Assembly (NCBI GenBank): GCA_033439265.1
Contig: JAVTVX010000017.1
Coordinates: 7,152,001 to 7,216,000, forward strand
Origin: Dillenia suffruticosa
Taxonomy: Eukaryota; Streptophyta; Magnoliopsida; Dilleniales; Dilleniaceae
Direction of reading: 5' to 3'
DNA length: 64,000 nucleotides
This document shows positions 1 to 10,969 of the stretch, piece after piece. The stretch's first letter is position 1. Every line of letters starts with the position of its first letter. The position numbers were made by a program, and so were the translations under genes. Below the pieces are notes generated by a model, which was not told where the DNA came from, ran no database searches, and worked only from the letters and a program-made list of their open reading frames with translations.

Positions 1-282
1 ACAAAAGTGCCATCCACCAATAGTATTAGATTTTATGACAGCAAAGCTTCTTTATGTTGCACAAACTTGCATCATATTAATGTTCAGATGCCAAATTTCT
101 TAGTGAAAACGATGGACACAGAAACTTGTTCAATGGATACAGACTACCCAATTTTACGATAGCAGTCATAAAAGAAGAGCATTGCATGATAATAAAAATC
201 CATAATTTTAAAGGCCAGGCGCTTGAATGTTCACGATGGAGAAAGCATGGTTACAGAAATTACAATCAGTGGCAAGAGATGC

Positions 283-454
283 ACCCTTTCAGGTCAATAA
301 TATCAAAATCCTACCTCAACTAGATGCAATAACTCAATGATTACACGTAATGCCGGCCAACTATCTAATCTATGAGATCTAGAATCTATCATAAGTAGAG
401 GTACCCTTTCAGGTCAATAATATCAAAATCCTACCTCAACTACTTATGATAGAT
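283..454. repeat. 40-bp direct repeat plus 15-bp inverted repeat
   Basis: An identical 40-bp block occurs at 283-322 and 403-442. The second copy is followed by a short segment that makes the end of the block (440-454) the reverse complement of 384-398, so a 15-bp inverted repeat brackets the second copy. This looks like a local templated or break-repair duplication. No coding potential is evident in 1-600. Confidence 0.75.
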
Positions 455-618
455 GCTCCAAATGCCAGTAGGCAGTTTCTTCCTTTGAGTCATTTTTTCG
501 ATTTTGTTACTACTTATCAGCACCATACACATATGCATATGCCAAGTTTAAGTTAAATAAGCAACAAACTATTGTGTTTGGGTCCTCCCCCAATTACAAT
601 AAACAACAACTGTAATGA

Positions 619-1600
619 GAGAAGCCCATCAACATTGGGCTCCATCAAACTTTGGCATTAAGTTCCATCTTCTTTACAATAGTGATAAACGAAATCACAA
701 AAAATACTCAAGATGAAATACCATGGTATATGCTTTTTGCGGATGATATAGTATTGGTTGATGAAACTAGAGAGGGTATTAATACTAAATTAGAGTTATA
801 AAGGGTCACACTGGAATCCAGAAAATTTAGATTGAGTTGATCGAAAACTAAGTATATAAGTTGTAAATTTAACGCTAGTCATCAGAATGATGAAGAAAAT
901 ATTAGGTTAGATGGACAAAAGGTACCAAAAAGTGAACAATTTAGATATTTTGGTTTCATCATTCAAAATGATGACAATATAGATGGGAATGTGAACCATA
1001 AGATTCAAATGGGTTGGATGAAATGGAGAAGGGTATCGAGAATTTTTTGCGATCATACGATACCACTGCATTTGAAGGAAAATTTTTATAGAACCGCGGT
1101 AAGAGCTACACTATTGTATGGTATTGAGTATTAGGCTATTAAGCAGCAACAAGAAAAAAAATTATTATAACAGAAATGACAATATTTAGGTCGATGTGTA
1201 ATAAGACTAGAAGAGATAGAATTAGAAATGAAGAGATTCATAACAAATTGAGAGTTAGCTCAATTGTGGATAAAATACGAGAGTATCATCTGACCTGCTT
1301 TGAGCATGTGCAAAGAAAACTCAAACATGCACTGGTTAAGAGAATCGAGAACTTAAATATATGAGATTTAATAAAGCATAAAGATAAATCGCTGAAAACT
1401 TGAATGCAAATTATCCGTAAAGACATAATAATTAAGAGTTTAGATGAGAAGATGGTTTTGGATAGAAATGATTGGCGTAGAAGAATCCACACAAATTAAA
1501 CCAACATATTCTATATATATTTTTATCATCTCCATATTTGTCTTTCAAATGACCGATTTTAATTGTTATAATTAAAATTCAGATTGTTGTTGTTATTGTA
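619..1600 (+). mobile_element. Decayed RTE-type LINE, reverse transcriptase 3' part
   Basis: Conceptual translation from about 619 reads through the C-terminal half of a plant RTE-clade reverse transcriptase. It shows an IGLHQ-like motif, the catalytic block FADDIVLVDE (about 738-767, FADD form of YxDD), a KYISCKF block, GWMKWRR and FYRTAVRATLLYGIE. Several in-frame stops and frame changes interrupt it, so it is not active. The coding part fades near WRRRIH (about 1475-1490). The copy seems to end in a TTG-rich tail at 1582-1600, the usual 3' end of plant RTE elements. The 5' end (endonuclease) is absent, as in a 5'-truncated insertion. No target-site duplication was found. Confidence 0.85.
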
Positions 1601-1740
1601 TCACTATGCGATAAAGCTAAATGCATTAAGTATAGGCAACAGCAGAACAAGAGAAAAAATTAATTAATGCATGCAAACTGCCAGACTTGGTTTTACCCCC
1701 TAAAAGCTTGAAAACTGAGTAAATATGTTTACATTGAAAG

Positions 1741-1741
1741 G

Positions 1742-1774
<33 letters not shown>

Positions 1775-1778
1775 AGAG
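1741..1778 (+). repeat. Poly(A) tract followed by short GA run
   Basis: A run of about 30 A residues followed by AGAGAGAG. It lies about 140 bp beyond the TTG tail of the LINE, so it is not clearly part of that element. It could be a relic of another retroposed sequence. Confidence 0.8.
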
Positions 1779-2546
1779 ACGGGAGAAGGGGGGGAGAAAT
1801 TCGTATTTAGGATGGGGATATATAATTTTTAAAGGGGTCATCATGAATGTTACAGCAGCTTGTAAAAAAGCTTATATTTCATTTACTTGCTCAAATGGGG
1901 AATTTTATTGCATTATATGTTTGGGAAGGTAATCTCACTAGGGCTTTGGCCATTGACACCTGTTCAAAATTTTAAAATAACTCTAACAAAATTCCTTTTT
2001 TCGCCATTTCTGTTTCGATAATCCAAACTCCAAAGTAGTTTTCTTAATATCATTGATCTCCCTCATCTATGGATGGTCCAAAGCAATGTTTAAAGTGTTC
2101 TGCCGAAAAAGCCATCAAATTTTAGACCCAAAAAAGAGACCAAGAAACACAGTGTCCAGCAAGCCACAAAAGCATTTCAGAAAAGAACTATCGATCCTAT
2201 TTTGTAAATACCCACCCTCCAAGAAATGGGGGAAAAAACTCTTAATACTTGTGTATCACATTTCTCTCTCTATATACCTTTTTACATCCACACCTTAACT
2301 CTTAAATTCACCCCATTCCTCTCACCGCCCTTAAACTGAAGGCGTACCCTAATTGGACCAGCGCAATCCCTAAAATTCTCTTATTAGACACATTTTAGTG
2401 AAATTTAAGTCTTGCAATAAAAATATCTAAACATAAATTCAGTTCAAGTATCAGCAACAAGAACACTAGCACATTGCTAAGCTGCTGAAGAACAGGAAAA
2501 AAGAACCGACATTTTAAAATTTCATTACTAGGTCTGAATGCGGTAC

Positions 2547-3372
2547 CTTCTCTTGCAATAATGTCTGATTCTCCTCCTCTAATCTCACTGCCAGCGACTC
2601 CAACTCCACTTGATACGCCTACAAGTAATCAAAATTGTAACAGAGTAATAAACCCAATTAACAACTTTAAACGTAAAAGCTACATTCAACTCACCTGTTT
2701 TCGCTCCCTAGACCTCGCAGCAGACTCTCTATTCTTAATCATCCTTCTCTGCCTCTGCTGCGCAGCTTTATCCAATGGCTCCAAAACAGCTCTCCTCTTT
2801 CCTCTTCTCCGAACCACTTCAACTTCATTGCCAAATCCTAAACCAGATCCCTCCACATTCTGCGGCGGATATGAGGTCTGCGGAATCGGATCAAATGAGA
2901 AAATACCACCACCAGATGGCACTACCTTCACGTCCTCTTCGTCCATGGCTCCGGCCTTAGCTAAGAAGTCCTCCAAAGTCATCATCTCGTCAATGGCTTC
3001 TTCCTTGCACTGCTTCGGGCCATTTACTCCTTGCACAATCTCCCTCCAAACGTCTTCAACTGTTTTCTGCGAACCGGGAACACTCTCCGAAAAGGAAGAA
3101 CCATTGGCTTCGACTTCGGCGGTAGAGACGACGGAGCCGGCGTCGAGTAAAGTAATCTGAGCGTCAAGTAAGGTGTTGTCGGCGACCGGAGTTTCTCGGT
3201 AGACGTTGCGCAAGAGCCCGTCGACCGTCATCGAACCGGCGGTAATGCTCTGGGAACCGGTGGTGGTGTGACGAACATCAGATATGGAGGATTGGTGTTT
3301 TGTAGAAGACCAGCGTGTGAGATCCGAATTCCGTGATGCGGAGGATGACGTCATCAACTTCGACGACGCCAT
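2547..3372 (-). CDS. GBF4: GBF4-like group A bZIP transcription factor, 3' end not in window
   Basis: Nuclear DNA-binding protein of the ABI5/AREB/GBF4 group, expected to bind ACGT-core sites as a dimer. Exon 1 (3372-2695, 226 codons) starts MASSKLM and carries the group A boxes KTVEDVWREIVQG and MTLEDFLAKAG, which contain predicted kinase sites in this family. It ends in the basic region MIKNRESAARSRERKQ. The GTGAG donor joins exon 2 (2618-2547, 24 codons), AYQVELESLAVRLEEENQ and onward, the leucine zipper. Exon 2 ends in phase 0 at AAG|GTACCG. The usual last exon (about 35-40 codons, basic, ending near a Trp) was not found between 1 and 2546. The final intron therefore either leaves the window or the terminus is lost. 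The start is favoured by the family N terminus MAS.KLM. The family assignment is strong; orthology to GBF4 specifically is inferred. Confidence 0.88.
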
Positions 3373-3479
3373 CTCTGGTGCGGATTGTCAGCTTCTTTCA
3401 GACTGTCGCTGTCTCTCCCTGAATTAGGGTTTTCAATTTGGGTGGGAGGATATTTGACTATTCCGTTTAGATCAGAAAT

Positions 3480-3670
3480 ATCCTCTCTCTCTCTCTCTCG
3501 AGTTTGGAATCGCAGTGAGAGGACGTGAGCGCCGGAAAAAGTCCGGTTTGAATGAAAGGAGAGAGAGAGAGAGTGTTTGTGTGTTCGCGCGCGCGCTTGA
3601 CCTCGTAAAGTGGGTAGATGAGAGAGCTGGGAAACCGGAAATGCAAACATGTTTCTGGAATTTTCCAATT
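3480..3670 (-). promoter_or_regulatory. 5' leader/promoter-proximal region of the bZIP gene
   Basis: Upstream of the bZIP start codon, the antisense of CT/GA runs at 3482-3500 and 3559-3574 gives pyrimidine-rich tracts typical of plant 5' leaders, and a GCGCGC run lies at 3587-3595. Small open frames here on both strands are low-complexity and are not credible genes. No clear TATA box was identified. Confidence 0.35.
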
Positions 3671-3789
3671 TGTGTTGGCCGGTTGCCCATCCAATTGACG
3701 GTCCGGATGCTACTAAAATCTCAACCCTTTCTATATTATTTTGCTCTTACCAGAAACCTGAAATTAATTAAGTATATTTTTTTAATTTA

Positions 3790-4578
3790 AAAATTCTATT
3801 AATACAATAGTTATTTTAGTTTTTTATTAAAAAATTTTACCTTATTTTTATACAAATTTTTATTCTTTTAATTAAGTAAAAGAAAATAACATAAAAAAAA
3901 AAAGCGAAGGTAAGTTGAAATTGAAGTTTGCAAACATCATGTATTATTTAACTAGGAAAGTATAATAATTAGGAGCTGCAAAACATGGTCCGATGGTTCG
4001 TCTTCATTAAATGTAAAATTATTTTAAGAAAGGTATAAACTTTGAACCTGAGAACTAAGCCAATGCAACAATCGCATGTATCACACGTTGAGTGTTATAA
4101 AGATTTACGAGATTTTTAAATATTTTTATAAATATTAATATTTACAAAATTTTATAATTATTAAATTATTATTTAATAAGAATCAATTATTTTATTATTT
4201 TATTCATAAAAAATAATAATCATTTAATTAAAATTCAATGACACAAACTTATTGATATCAATGTTCTTAAAAATTTCACAGTGAATTGTCGGAACTTTGG
4301 TCCCCGGAGATGTCACGGCAATATTGTGATGGTATTATGTAGGTTTAGTTGGTTGGATGAATAAATATTATATTTTTTAAATAAGATATCGAGTATAATT
4401 TTTAAATATGGTAAATCTTAAAAATTGAGGTTCAAATCTTCAAAATTAATTTGGTAATTTCTAGAAATTGGCATTCTGACATTTTAAAATTCTAAAAATA
4501 ACACTAATCTTAACACTTTAGTACTAGTAAAAAAACATTTAAAAATAAATAAATAAATTTCATACTGATGAATGTATG

Positions 4579-4626
<48 letters not shown>

Positions 4627-5690
4627 GGTGGGGGAGGTGGCTCAACTCAACATGAGAAGAAGAAGAATCATGGCTTTTTCCCCCGGGAGACGAGTCGCTT
4701 GAATTCATGACGGCTCAATGCATGCTACCAGATGCCGGCGTTGCTCCTTCTCCTCTGGGATTCTACACAATTTTGAATATTAAAAATGAATGAAACACGG
4801 GTTCATCTTGCCCGTACGTCCCAGTGGATTTCCCTCTTTCTTTTTTGGATAAGATATTCTAAAGTTAAGTGTATTGTAAGATAAAAGATACAGCTTTTTG
4901 TTTGGTTTATCTGCCGCTTATATTATTCTCCACATTTATCGAGGGGAAGACCTATCCCCGTCTTCTTTTCAAAAATTTTAAAATAATGAGACTAAATTTT
5001 TGTACCATTCCGATGTTTTTTTTTGTAATATTAAATTTAAAAATAATAATTATAAAATATTAATATTTTTATTCAAATCATCAAAATAATAAAAATATCG
5101 ATTTCATTATTGCCATGACTCTAATAAAAATAATAATATTTTCATAATTTTGATCCATAAAACTAACATTTAGGAAAATAACTCCTATTTTATTTGGGTG
5201 TAAGTGATTAAGTTGCATTTGGGGTTTGCTTATTCAATATTGGCGTGACGTTTCTTATCAAAATTCACAAAGAATTTTATGTGATTCCCCATGTATCGCC
5301 TACAAATTTTATATGTAAATTTTAAAGGCAACCCTTTATCTCTTCATACATATTGTCTATTATTTTTACCTTTCTAGGCCCGCAGCAACATTTATCTCTC
5401 AATTTTAAATAATGGCACCATCTAAACATATATTTTATTAAAAATTATTAATTATATTTTAACTTTACTTACCCGAAATGATTTTTTTTTCCAAAATCCC
5501 CTTAGTCAAGCTGATGTTTAGTATCATTGTGTTTTTAAGTTTTTATTTTTTATTTAAAAAAAAAAACACTAAACAATAGATGTAGAAAAATCAGGCTGTT
5601 TTCTAAAACACCAAAAGGTTGTTTCAGGTTTTTGTATTTCTTTTTCTTTTTCATGCTTCCGTTCTTCTTCCTCCTTTAAAATATTGCCTT
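3790..5690. other. AT-rich intergenic spacer
   Basis: No supported gene. The stretch is very AT-rich with a (GA)n microsatellite near 4600. Around 4340-4440 there is a faint tRNA-like pair of boxes (TTTAGTTGGTTGG and GGTTCAAATC) that could be a SINE relic, but it is too degraded to call. Confidence 0.6.
4581..4622. repeat. (GA)n microsatellite
   Basis: About 21 uninterrupted GA dinucleotides in the spacer between the bZIP gene and the UPF0496 region. Confidence 0.95.
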
Positions 5691-5699
5691 GTCTTTTCT

Positions 5700-5741
5700 C
5701 TCCTCTCTCTCTCTCTCCCTCTCCCTCTCTCTCTCTCTCTC
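5700..5741. repeat. (CT)n microsatellite
   Basis: CT run interrupted by two CCCT units, just upstream of a promoter-like segment. Confidence 0.9.
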
Positions 5742-5789
5742 GGATTAGAGCGAACAAGATTTGCAAAAGGAACCCTTTCCCATAATTCG

Positions 5790-6250
5790 TCCAATAACTG
5801 TGAGAACAGGATGGTGGCCCATCACCCTCGTTGCTCAGCTAAACCATTCTTAAAAATAAGAAATTTTTCACTCACCAAAGGGATAACTAAGTATGGGACT
5901 CAATAATGGTTGTTGATGACACAACCACTATAAATAGGAACAACCATAGCAAGGGTCCCTAAACTCAATTCATTAGTCTCACACACCATCTAGAGAGAGA
6001 ATTGAGAGTTTGGAAGGCTTTTTGCACGTCCAGAGGTGCTGCCAAAGAGAGTGCAGACTCACCGGAATCCATGGCTAGAGATACACTTGCTTCCGCTTGT
6101 TTTATGGTTCAATTTTGCTTTTAAATTCATGTATTAGACTTGCATTGATGTTTTACGATAACTATTACTAAGTAAAAGAAAAATCAACCACCCAACATTG
6201 ACCGGTGATCTCTCTGTAATTTTGCCCCGTGTTCTCATTGTCTCAAGTGG
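5790..6250 (+). promoter_or_regulatory. TATA-bearing promoter-like segment, possibly a solo LTR remnant
   Basis: A CCAAT motif near 5790 and a good TATA box, CTATAAATAGG, at 5928-5938 are followed by a leader-like stretch with a 17-codon upstream open frame at about 6070. Two readings fit. It may be the promoter of the downstream UPF0496 gene, or the U3-R-U5 portion of a Copia-type long terminal repeat, which the T-rich end around 6095-6175 resembles. I could not find TG...CA ends, a primer-binding site or a target duplication, so neither reading is secure. Confidence 0.35.
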
Positions 6251-6711
6251 GAAGTGTTCGCAAGAACAAGTTTGTAGACTTTATGGATATGGTTCAAAAT
6301 TCTTTTTTTTTTCTCCCCTTTTTTGACTTTTTAATCGATACTCATATTGCCAATTTTTGTTTTCTTCAATCTTGTAACATAAATGTGATTTTTTTTTTCA
6401 GGTGAATACCATTTGGATTTAATGGGGTTTCCATTTCTTAGACAGAGGCTAGAGGGTTCATGATTCATGAGAATGAACCTCTTTTTTTTTTTTAATTTAA
6501 TTTATACCTCAGGATACATGAATCTTGCTTGAAGAAGTTCTGATTTTTTATGACTTATTTGGATTTCCCAATTATATTCTGCTTACCCCGGAGGGAAGCG
6601 AAATCAGATTTTGGGTTTTTCTGATCTTCTCTCAGATGTAGGTATGGTGGTTGTGGGTGACCTGAGAATATTTTGATTGTGGATTTCTATCTGAGAATCA
6701 ATCTAAGTTCA

Positions 6712-6830
6712 TTTTTTTTTTATAGTGTGACTTGAATCTGAATCTATTATAAGAAGAGGAGGATTTATATCATTTAAACTGAAACTCGTTAACATCAATT
6801 CTTAAGTTCTGACAACGAATTGACATTTCT
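6712..6830 (-). mobile_element. tRNA-derived SINE relic (family 2)
   Basis: Read on the minus strand this has an A-box-like segment (GAGTTTCAGTTTAAATG), a B-box-like AGATTCAAGTC and a terminal A-run (the T-run at 6712-6721). The core is shared with 59560-59645: TTATAAG, GAGGA and ATCATTTAAAC/ATTATTTAAAC occur at the same spacing and in the same orientation. This marks two old copies of one dispersed family. Confidence 0.45.
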
Positions 6831-7113
6831 ATTTGGTCTTCTAATCATGTTTAAGGGAAATTTCTTCTACTCATAAACGGACAAAAGAAAGAAAAAGGAA
6901 GTTAAAATTTTCAAAAGTTTCGGTGAATGTTATTTTGAGAATGTTATTTTAGTCTCCTGCTGTATATATTTGGTGCGTGCATGTCCTCGTCACTCAATTG
7001 CGCTGTTTGGCATTTTGTCTTGAAAAATAAAATTGCAAGTCTTTCAAAGCATTAAATGCTTTGAAATTAGTGCAGAGGCCTAAAAAATATGCAGCTACAT
7101 TCTCAGAGGCATC

Positions 7114-7861
7114 ATGCAAGTTCAACTAAAATACCGGTATATTCAGCAAGCACTTGATGGATTTCAACAAGATTACTCTAGTGAACTATTTGGCCCGATT
7201 TTCTCAGAATTAAATTCATTTGTCGCGGTGAAAAATCCATTTGACAGCCCCAATAAGCTAGACTTCCAGCTGATTCGCGACAAGTATTCATCTGTGTTGT
7301 ACCAATTGAGATCAAAGAAGAAAAAGGTTGCCAGGAAGATTAAATGATAAATTTCTTCAAAAAGACTTCCGGCTTATGTGTAACTGCAGCTTGTGGTATG
7401 GTTGCTTTTGCAGCGCTTGTTCTTGCTGCTCATACTCTCACTGCACTACTATTAGGACCCGCAATTTTTAGCTTCCCATTGAAGCGGTTGAGGAGAAAAG
7501 TTGTGGACATAAAGTGCTTAAGAAGTGGGCATCTCAGAAGAGTTGGAGATCAACTTGATGTTGCAGCCAAAGGGACTTATATTTTGAACAGAGATTTTGA
7601 CACCATGAGTAGGCTTGTTGCTAGACTCCATGATGAGATTAAGCACAATAAGGCTATGATTAGGTTCTGTTTGGAAAGAAAAGAATTGGATAAAATTTCT
7701 TTTGTAGAAGTTGTGAAGGAGCTAAGGATGCGTACCGAAGGATTCAGGCAACAAGTAGAGGAAGAACATGTTTATTTGTGTCTCGTCACAATCAATCGAG
7801 CCAGGGCTCTGATGGTTAAGCAGATTGCTGCTTCATATTGTGTTCAAAATCTGGTGTTTTA
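7114..7861 (+). pseudogene. UPF0496 (DUF677) protein, frameshifted and N-terminally truncated
   Basis: Plant-specific UPF0496 family, usually about 350-400 residues, membrane-associated and of unknown biochemical role. The first frame (7114-7346) encodes the middle segment ending KKKKVARKIK. The second frame (7344-7861) resumes immediately with INFFKKTSGLCVTAACGMVA, a hydrophobic double segment (about residues 8-45), then the family signatures QLDVAAKGTYILNRDFDTMS, RLVARLHDEI and EHVYLCLVTINRARAL. The two frames join only if one base is restored at about 7342-7344. No N-terminal third (about 100-150 residues) is recognisable upstream, although an upstream exon cannot be excluded. The coding part is otherwise well preserved, so the break is recent or is a sequence error. 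Confidence 0.8.
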
Positions 7862-7869
7862 GTATTTAG

Positions 7870-9483
7870 AAAAATTTTTGTACTGTGTTATTTAATTTCT
7901 TGCTGTTTTTAGAGAAGTTTATATCTTTAATTTTGTGGGAAATTACGTTTCTTGACTAACATGGAGTGAACGATTTTGTGGGTAGGAATGCCATAATAAA
8001 CAGAACTTGGGGTTTGGATTAGATAATGGTTGCTTATTTGTGTGAAAGATTGCTTGGACCATATCACAGAACTCAATTAGAACCGAATACATTAATCATC
8101 GTTGACCTAGTTGGATGTGTCGTTAGATGCTTTAATCAAAATCTCAATTTTGATTCACGATTTGGGCATAGAGTAGATTACTTTAGGAGGATAGGCTTCT
8201 TAAATAGATTACTATAAATTTCAAATCAGATTAATTAGAATATAATTTTAGATATCGATCGGTATAATATAAAAAAAAAAAAGGAACCGAATACAAAGTT
8301 GGGCTGCTCCTGATGATTAAAGGTTTTTGGGCTTGAACTGTTGGGGCTTTCACTCAAGAACTTCCTCGGGTCCTAACAAATTATTAGCCCAAAGGCCTGA
8401 TCCGTACAAATTAAGATTTATTTCAAATTTTCTTTTAAAAAAAATAAAGGAGTCCCTCGTTTGGAAATTTAAAGAAAATGGAAGATATCAATTGAATTAT
8501 AATTTTATTAACGAACTTATTTTAATTTGATTGTAAGAGCTAATTAAGTCCATAATTAATAATTAAACTAATTCATATTTATTTTTTTTTTTTATAAATC
8601 ATCGATATTCGTTAATCACATTGGAACGATTAAATTTAGTTTGATTTGTATTAAATACTTAAAAATGACATCTATTTTCTTTATATATAAAATTTAAATC
8701 TAAAATTAGATTAGTGGACTAACCGGCCATTGATATTTAATTCTTTGAGTAATAAAGCCTGCCGTGTATTGTTGCCGACAATATGAATTATGAAATCTTG
8801 ACCAACAAATCTCTTTAAATTTGAGGAAAAAAAATGATAAATAAATTATTTTCCCATCCAATGAGAGAGATTTAAATAAGGAGCTATGAGAGGGCTTAAG
8901 TTTTCAAAGGCCCGAATCATTGAATTTTAGAACACAACGGAGTACATTAAGGGAAAAAAAATTACCGATTGTAATTTTTTTTAAAAGAAATCTTTTTTTA
9001 TTTTAATTAATTAAATAAAATACGGACATAATTTATAATGCACCCTAATTTTAAGTTTGTTAAACCATCTATTCATAGGTGCCAATTATTTAGTTCACAA
9101 ATATGTGTAATGCAGTATTAAGAGATTTTAAATTAATTCTTGTTTATATTATAGTTGAGAATATATATATATATATATATAATAATTTATGTTATTTATT
9201 TATTTATTTGAAAGATTTAACTTTATTTCTCTTGTTTAAATTGATTTATAAATCTTTTAATTGGGTTACCTAAAATTAATATTTCCTTTTCTTCCTTTGC
9301 CCAAAGTAAAAAAGAAAATTATAATGCATGATAAATATAAATTTTTAAGTCATCACGGCCTGTCTTCATCCTGGGAGTGAGACAATGCGAGAGACCCGCG
9401 GAGACAAAGACGACAGCCGATATGAAATCTCACAACGCACTCTTTGCCGTCTTCACCTGCGCCTCCTCCATGGTACCCAACAC

Positions 9484-9514
<31 letters not shown>

Positions 9515-9880
9515 ATACAATTTTTTTACAGAGTAATTTACTATCTATCTATATATATATAATAACTTAATAAATTACACACACAAAATAAAATATAATA
9601 ATTTAATTTTGAAGATTAATAATCTATATAATTAAAAAAATGTTAAAATCTAACTAATTTAAAATTTTGGCACTCTTCCGTAAGATTTATAAAGTAAAAA
9701 TAAGTAATTGCAATTGGATCCAAACGTTTTATTGCATATTTACACAAAAATCGCATTGGTAATTAAAATTTAATATTTGAAAGCTTTAATGTAATTAATT
9801 TTTTATTTATGTGATGCTTAACTAATGAGAAATACCACGTCATCTCTGAAAGAAATAATTTTGACTAAATAACATGTGTC
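7870..9880. other. AT-rich spacer with SINE-tail relics
   Basis: No supported gene. Segments at 8225-8282 (+) and 8583-8640 (-) resemble the A-rich 3' tails of the SINE family seen intact at 40829-41020, with an ATATCGAT core before an A-run. A (TA)n run lies at 9163-9181. A short GC-richer patch at 9375-9480 has an open frame but no family resemblance. Confidence 0.5.
9480..9514. repeat. (CT)n microsatellite
   Basis: CT dinucleotide run of about 30 bp directly after a GC-richer patch of unknown nature. Confidence 0.9.
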
Positions 9881-9889
9881 CGTTATTTT

Positions 9890-10772
9890 GTTCTAGAATG
9901 GCCTCATGGGAATCGCGGTGAGGTGACAGTCACAAAAAGATTGGGTGACGATAACACACCTTCCCAGGACTCGTGTCGTCCGTTGTCTCGTCAAGACTAG
10001 TCCCCTCTCTCTCTCTCTCTCTATCTCTGTTTGTCTCTGTATCTCATTGGTTAAGTTAAAGCGGAGGTTAACGTTTTCCTTAAAACGGCAGATTTCCCAG
10101 ATTAAAAAGGAAAATGGGCCCAGTTAATGTTTTTTGTTTTTTCTCATTTTCCCCTTTTTGTGAATTGATCTTTTTATATAAAGAACAAGTTTTTCTTTAC
10201 CAAAAGGTTGGGTTTTTTTTTTTTTTTTTATGGCATAATCAATTTCGTCCGGTTCTTGATTACTACATTTTTGTTGTTGAATTATTTATCATATCATCTC
10301 TCGAGTACTGAGTAGACTAGCAACAGACTAAAAGTCGCAATTTCACATTTTTGGAATTATCAGGGAAGAACAGTTGCAGAGCTTCAATATTAGGGTTTGT
10401 TTTCTAGACCTTTTAAGTTCAGATGAAATCAAATAACACAATGAATAATTTTAGTTTATAAGAAATGAGTGAGAAATGGGTATGCCGAAATTTTTTTGAT
10501 AAATAATTGTCGGACGTTTCTTGTCTTCTTCGATTGATGAATTGTTAAGGCTGTTGCTATTGTTTTGCATGTCCAGTTTTTATCAATTTTTTTGGTGATC
10601 GTGTGAAAAACGCTAAAATCCATATGAATTTCCACTCGATTAGTTGCTCAACAAACGTTCAACGTTTGTGATTGACTGGTGGGTTTTTGTTTTGGTTGCA
10701 ATTAACAATATTTAAGGATTAAAAGGCTCAATTTTCGATCTCTTTTAGGACTTTTGACGTGTAACCATATTT

Positions 10773-10807
<35 letters not shown>

Positions 10808-10969
10808 TGCTGTAGAAGTTTCGGCGGGCATCTTGCGTAAGCCATAGATATTTTGAACTATTTTTGTACTTGTTCTAATTCAGTTTTTTAAACTTCCGGG
10901 CTTAGTTGAATTAGAGAACCGAAGGTTTAATTTAAGGGTTTTGCGTCGTCTCTAGCTCCTAGAGATGAA
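9890..10969 (+). promoter_or_regulatory. Promoter and 5' leader region of the UGT80B-type gene
   Basis: The stretch holds CT runs at 10002-10022 and 10771-10804, typical of plant 5' leaders, and an acceptor-like TAATTCAG at about 10877-10884. A leader intron is therefore possible. No clear TATA box is visible and the transcription start cannot be fixed. Confidence 0.3.

Noticed and set aside
2561-3160. 199-codon open frame on the plus strand
   Set aside because: Antisense to the bZIP exons; Ser/Pro/Thr-rich without family resemblance.
9377-9570. Two overlapping 61-codon open frames near a GC-richer patch
   Set aside because: The second half is a CT microsatellite and no family is recognisable.
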